From B1 sp964355075 (GTDB lineage Bacteria; Bacteroidota; Bacteroidia; UKL13-3): a stretch of DNA of 64,000 nt. The translations under genes and the position numbers were made by a program. The notes beneath the pieces were generated by a model that made no database searches, had not been told where the DNA came from, and worked only from the letters and a program-made list of their open reading frames with translations. The stretch's first letter is position 1. Each line of letters starts with the position of its first letter. Shown in pieces: positions 63,595-64,000 of the stretch. Location of the stretch: contig CAYHCF010000012.1 in NCBI GenBank assembly GCA_964355075.1, forward strand, positions 31,639 through 95,638, read 5' to 3'.

Positions 63595-63655
63595 CTCCCT
63601 CTCTTGGACTTGAACCAACCCCGATAGCTATCGGGGCCATGATTAACTGTCATGA
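63595..63655 (-). pseudogene. 3'-half remnant of tRNA-Asn
   Basis: Minus strand. TCATG/CATGA stems around CAGTTAA resemble the GUU anticodon arm of tRNA-Asn, but with A for T at position 33. The variable loop is replaced by an 18-bp palindrome, then TTGGTTCAAGTCCAAG and AGGGAG give a T-arm and acceptor 3' strand. 25 bases (63594-63618) are identical to the end of the window (63976-64000). No 5' half, so not functional. Confidence 0.5.
63619..63636. repeat. 18-bp perfect palindrome
   Basis: CCCCGATAGCTATCGGGG, wholly self-complementary, placed where the variable loop of the tRNA remnant should be. I recall this palindrome as frequent in extragenic DNA of Bacteroidota; from memory. Confidence 0.7.
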
Positions 63656-63943
63656 ATACCGATCAATTAATTTATTAATCATTTCAGGATAGTTAATAAG
63701 ATTATTGATGTACTTAGTGCTTTTCATACCTTTAATATGTGCTTCAATTTTTCTTGCAATTCCTTCATCCTTGCACTCAATTGAAAAAATCAATAACCAG
63801 GGTTTACCTTTTTGTGTGAATTTATCGATGTAATAATCAGAGTTATGCCTCTCCACTCTGATATCAGTGGATTCTGTCGTGAACCCAATATAATGTTTGC
63901 TTATGCTTTTGGAATACAATACATATACAGATGCAGTTGCCAT
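63650..63943 (-). CDS. GIY-YIG nuclease next to tRNA-Asn
   Basis: Small GIY-YIG endonuclease-domain protein of 97 residues starting MATASVYVLYSKS. VYVL and HYIGFT form the GIY-YIG strands; R and the RHN motif (IRVERHN) and E in ARKIEAHIKG are the catalytic residues. A longer in-frame reading from the window edge translates the tRNA 3' end and is rejected. Lies directly downstream of a tRNA-Asn terminator and its stop lies in the copy of the tRNA anticodon arm at 63595-63655. A broken paralogue is at 61121. Related to the stand-alone GIY-YIG proteins common in this phylum; possibly a minimal selfish nuclease. Confidence 0.88.
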   Translation of the reverse strand: MATASVYVLYSKSISKHYIGFTTESTDIRVERHNSDYYIDKFTQKGKPWLLIFSIECKDEGIARKIEAHIKGMKSTKYINNLINYPEMINKLIDRYS

Positions 63944-63970
63944 AAAATAAATAAGGCCGCGATAGCGGCC
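63944..63970 (-). terminator. Terminator of the tRNA-Asn transcript
   Basis: Minus strand: GGCCGC (63970-63965), TATC loop, GCGGCC (63960-63955), then TTATTTATTTT running into the GIY-YIG start codon. A perfect 6-bp GC stem with a T-rich tail. The terminator of the tRNA therefore forms the upstream region of the GIY-YIG gene. Confidence 0.7.
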
Positions 63971-63976
63971 CCACTG

Positions 63977-64000
63977 CTCCCTCTCTTGGACTTGAACCAA
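63977..64000 (-). tRNA. tRNA-Asn, 3' end only (cut by the window)
   Basis: The last 24 bases on the minus strand read TTGGTTCAAGTCCAAG then AGAGGGAG, a T-arm and acceptor 3' strand that match my recollection of Bacteroidota tRNA-Asn (GUU), with discriminator G at 63977 and no encoded CCA. The rest of the gene should lie beyond 64000, so completeness is unproven. Confidence 0.5.

Noticed and set aside
63944..64000. N-terminal extension of the GIY-YIG gene to the window edge
   Set aside because: It is a translation of the tRNA-Asn 3' end and its terminator.

Overview
The window looks like chromosomal DNA of an AT-rich member of the Bacteroidota, probably an environmental lineage. Reasons: two proteins carry the YPNP-type C-terminal sorting domain of type IX secretion; there is a large TonB-dependent receptor; RecG, IleRS, DksA-like, LspA, PurA, Fur and RelA/SpoT are of the Bacteroidota type; and promoters fit the Bacteroidota pattern TTTG-N19-TAnnTTTG instead of the E. 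coli consensus. I did not identify genus or species.

Layout. 0-2.1 kb: RNase R, cut by the left edge. 2.4-11.5 kb: a sensory and cell-envelope block: two paralogous HD-domain phosphohydrolases flank a secreted protein, a TonB-dependent receptor and a propeller-sensor adenylate cyclase, followed by a universal stress protein. 11.6-31.9 kb: housekeeping genes (polyprenyl synthase, RecG, a WG-repeat protein, an SPFH/ribbon-helix-helix pair, IleRS, a lysine-rich DksA-like protein, LspA, SerRS, cyclophilin, a Pif1-like helicase, a hybrid histidine kinase, PdxJ, PurA, Fur). 31.9-41.4 kb: RelA/SpoT, tRNA-Leu, trigger factor, TatD, YqgE, PdxH, a WecA-like transferase, a nucleotide pyrophosphatase and IlvE.

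41.4-54.7 kb is a surface or exopolysaccharide locus of Wzx/Wzy type: glycosyltransferases, a methyltransferase, an O-antigen ligase/polymerase-like protein, a flippase, a chain-length co-polymerase and an unusually short TolC-like protein, in one tightly packed minus-strand run, with a divergent glycosyltransferase and acetyltransferase at its head. One glycosyltransferase has collapsed to a 75-residue remnant. 54.7-60.8 kb holds a secreted BNR-repeat protein, a MORN/VWA protein, Maf and a TlpA-type thioredoxin protein.

60.8-64 kb is the accessory part. It holds a two-gene ATPase plus TOPRIM-like pair (candidate phage defence), a 5'-truncated and frameshifted pseudogene, a broken GIY-YIG copy, and an intact GIY-YIG gene lying between two copies of the 3' end of a tRNA-Asn. 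Dispersed extragenic palindromes occur in several gaps throughout the window. The strongest candidates for something new are the ATPase/TOPRIM pair in its GIY-YIG setting, the lysine-repeat DksA-like protein, the SPFH/RHH operon with an operator on its promoter, and the HD-cyclase-HD arrangement.
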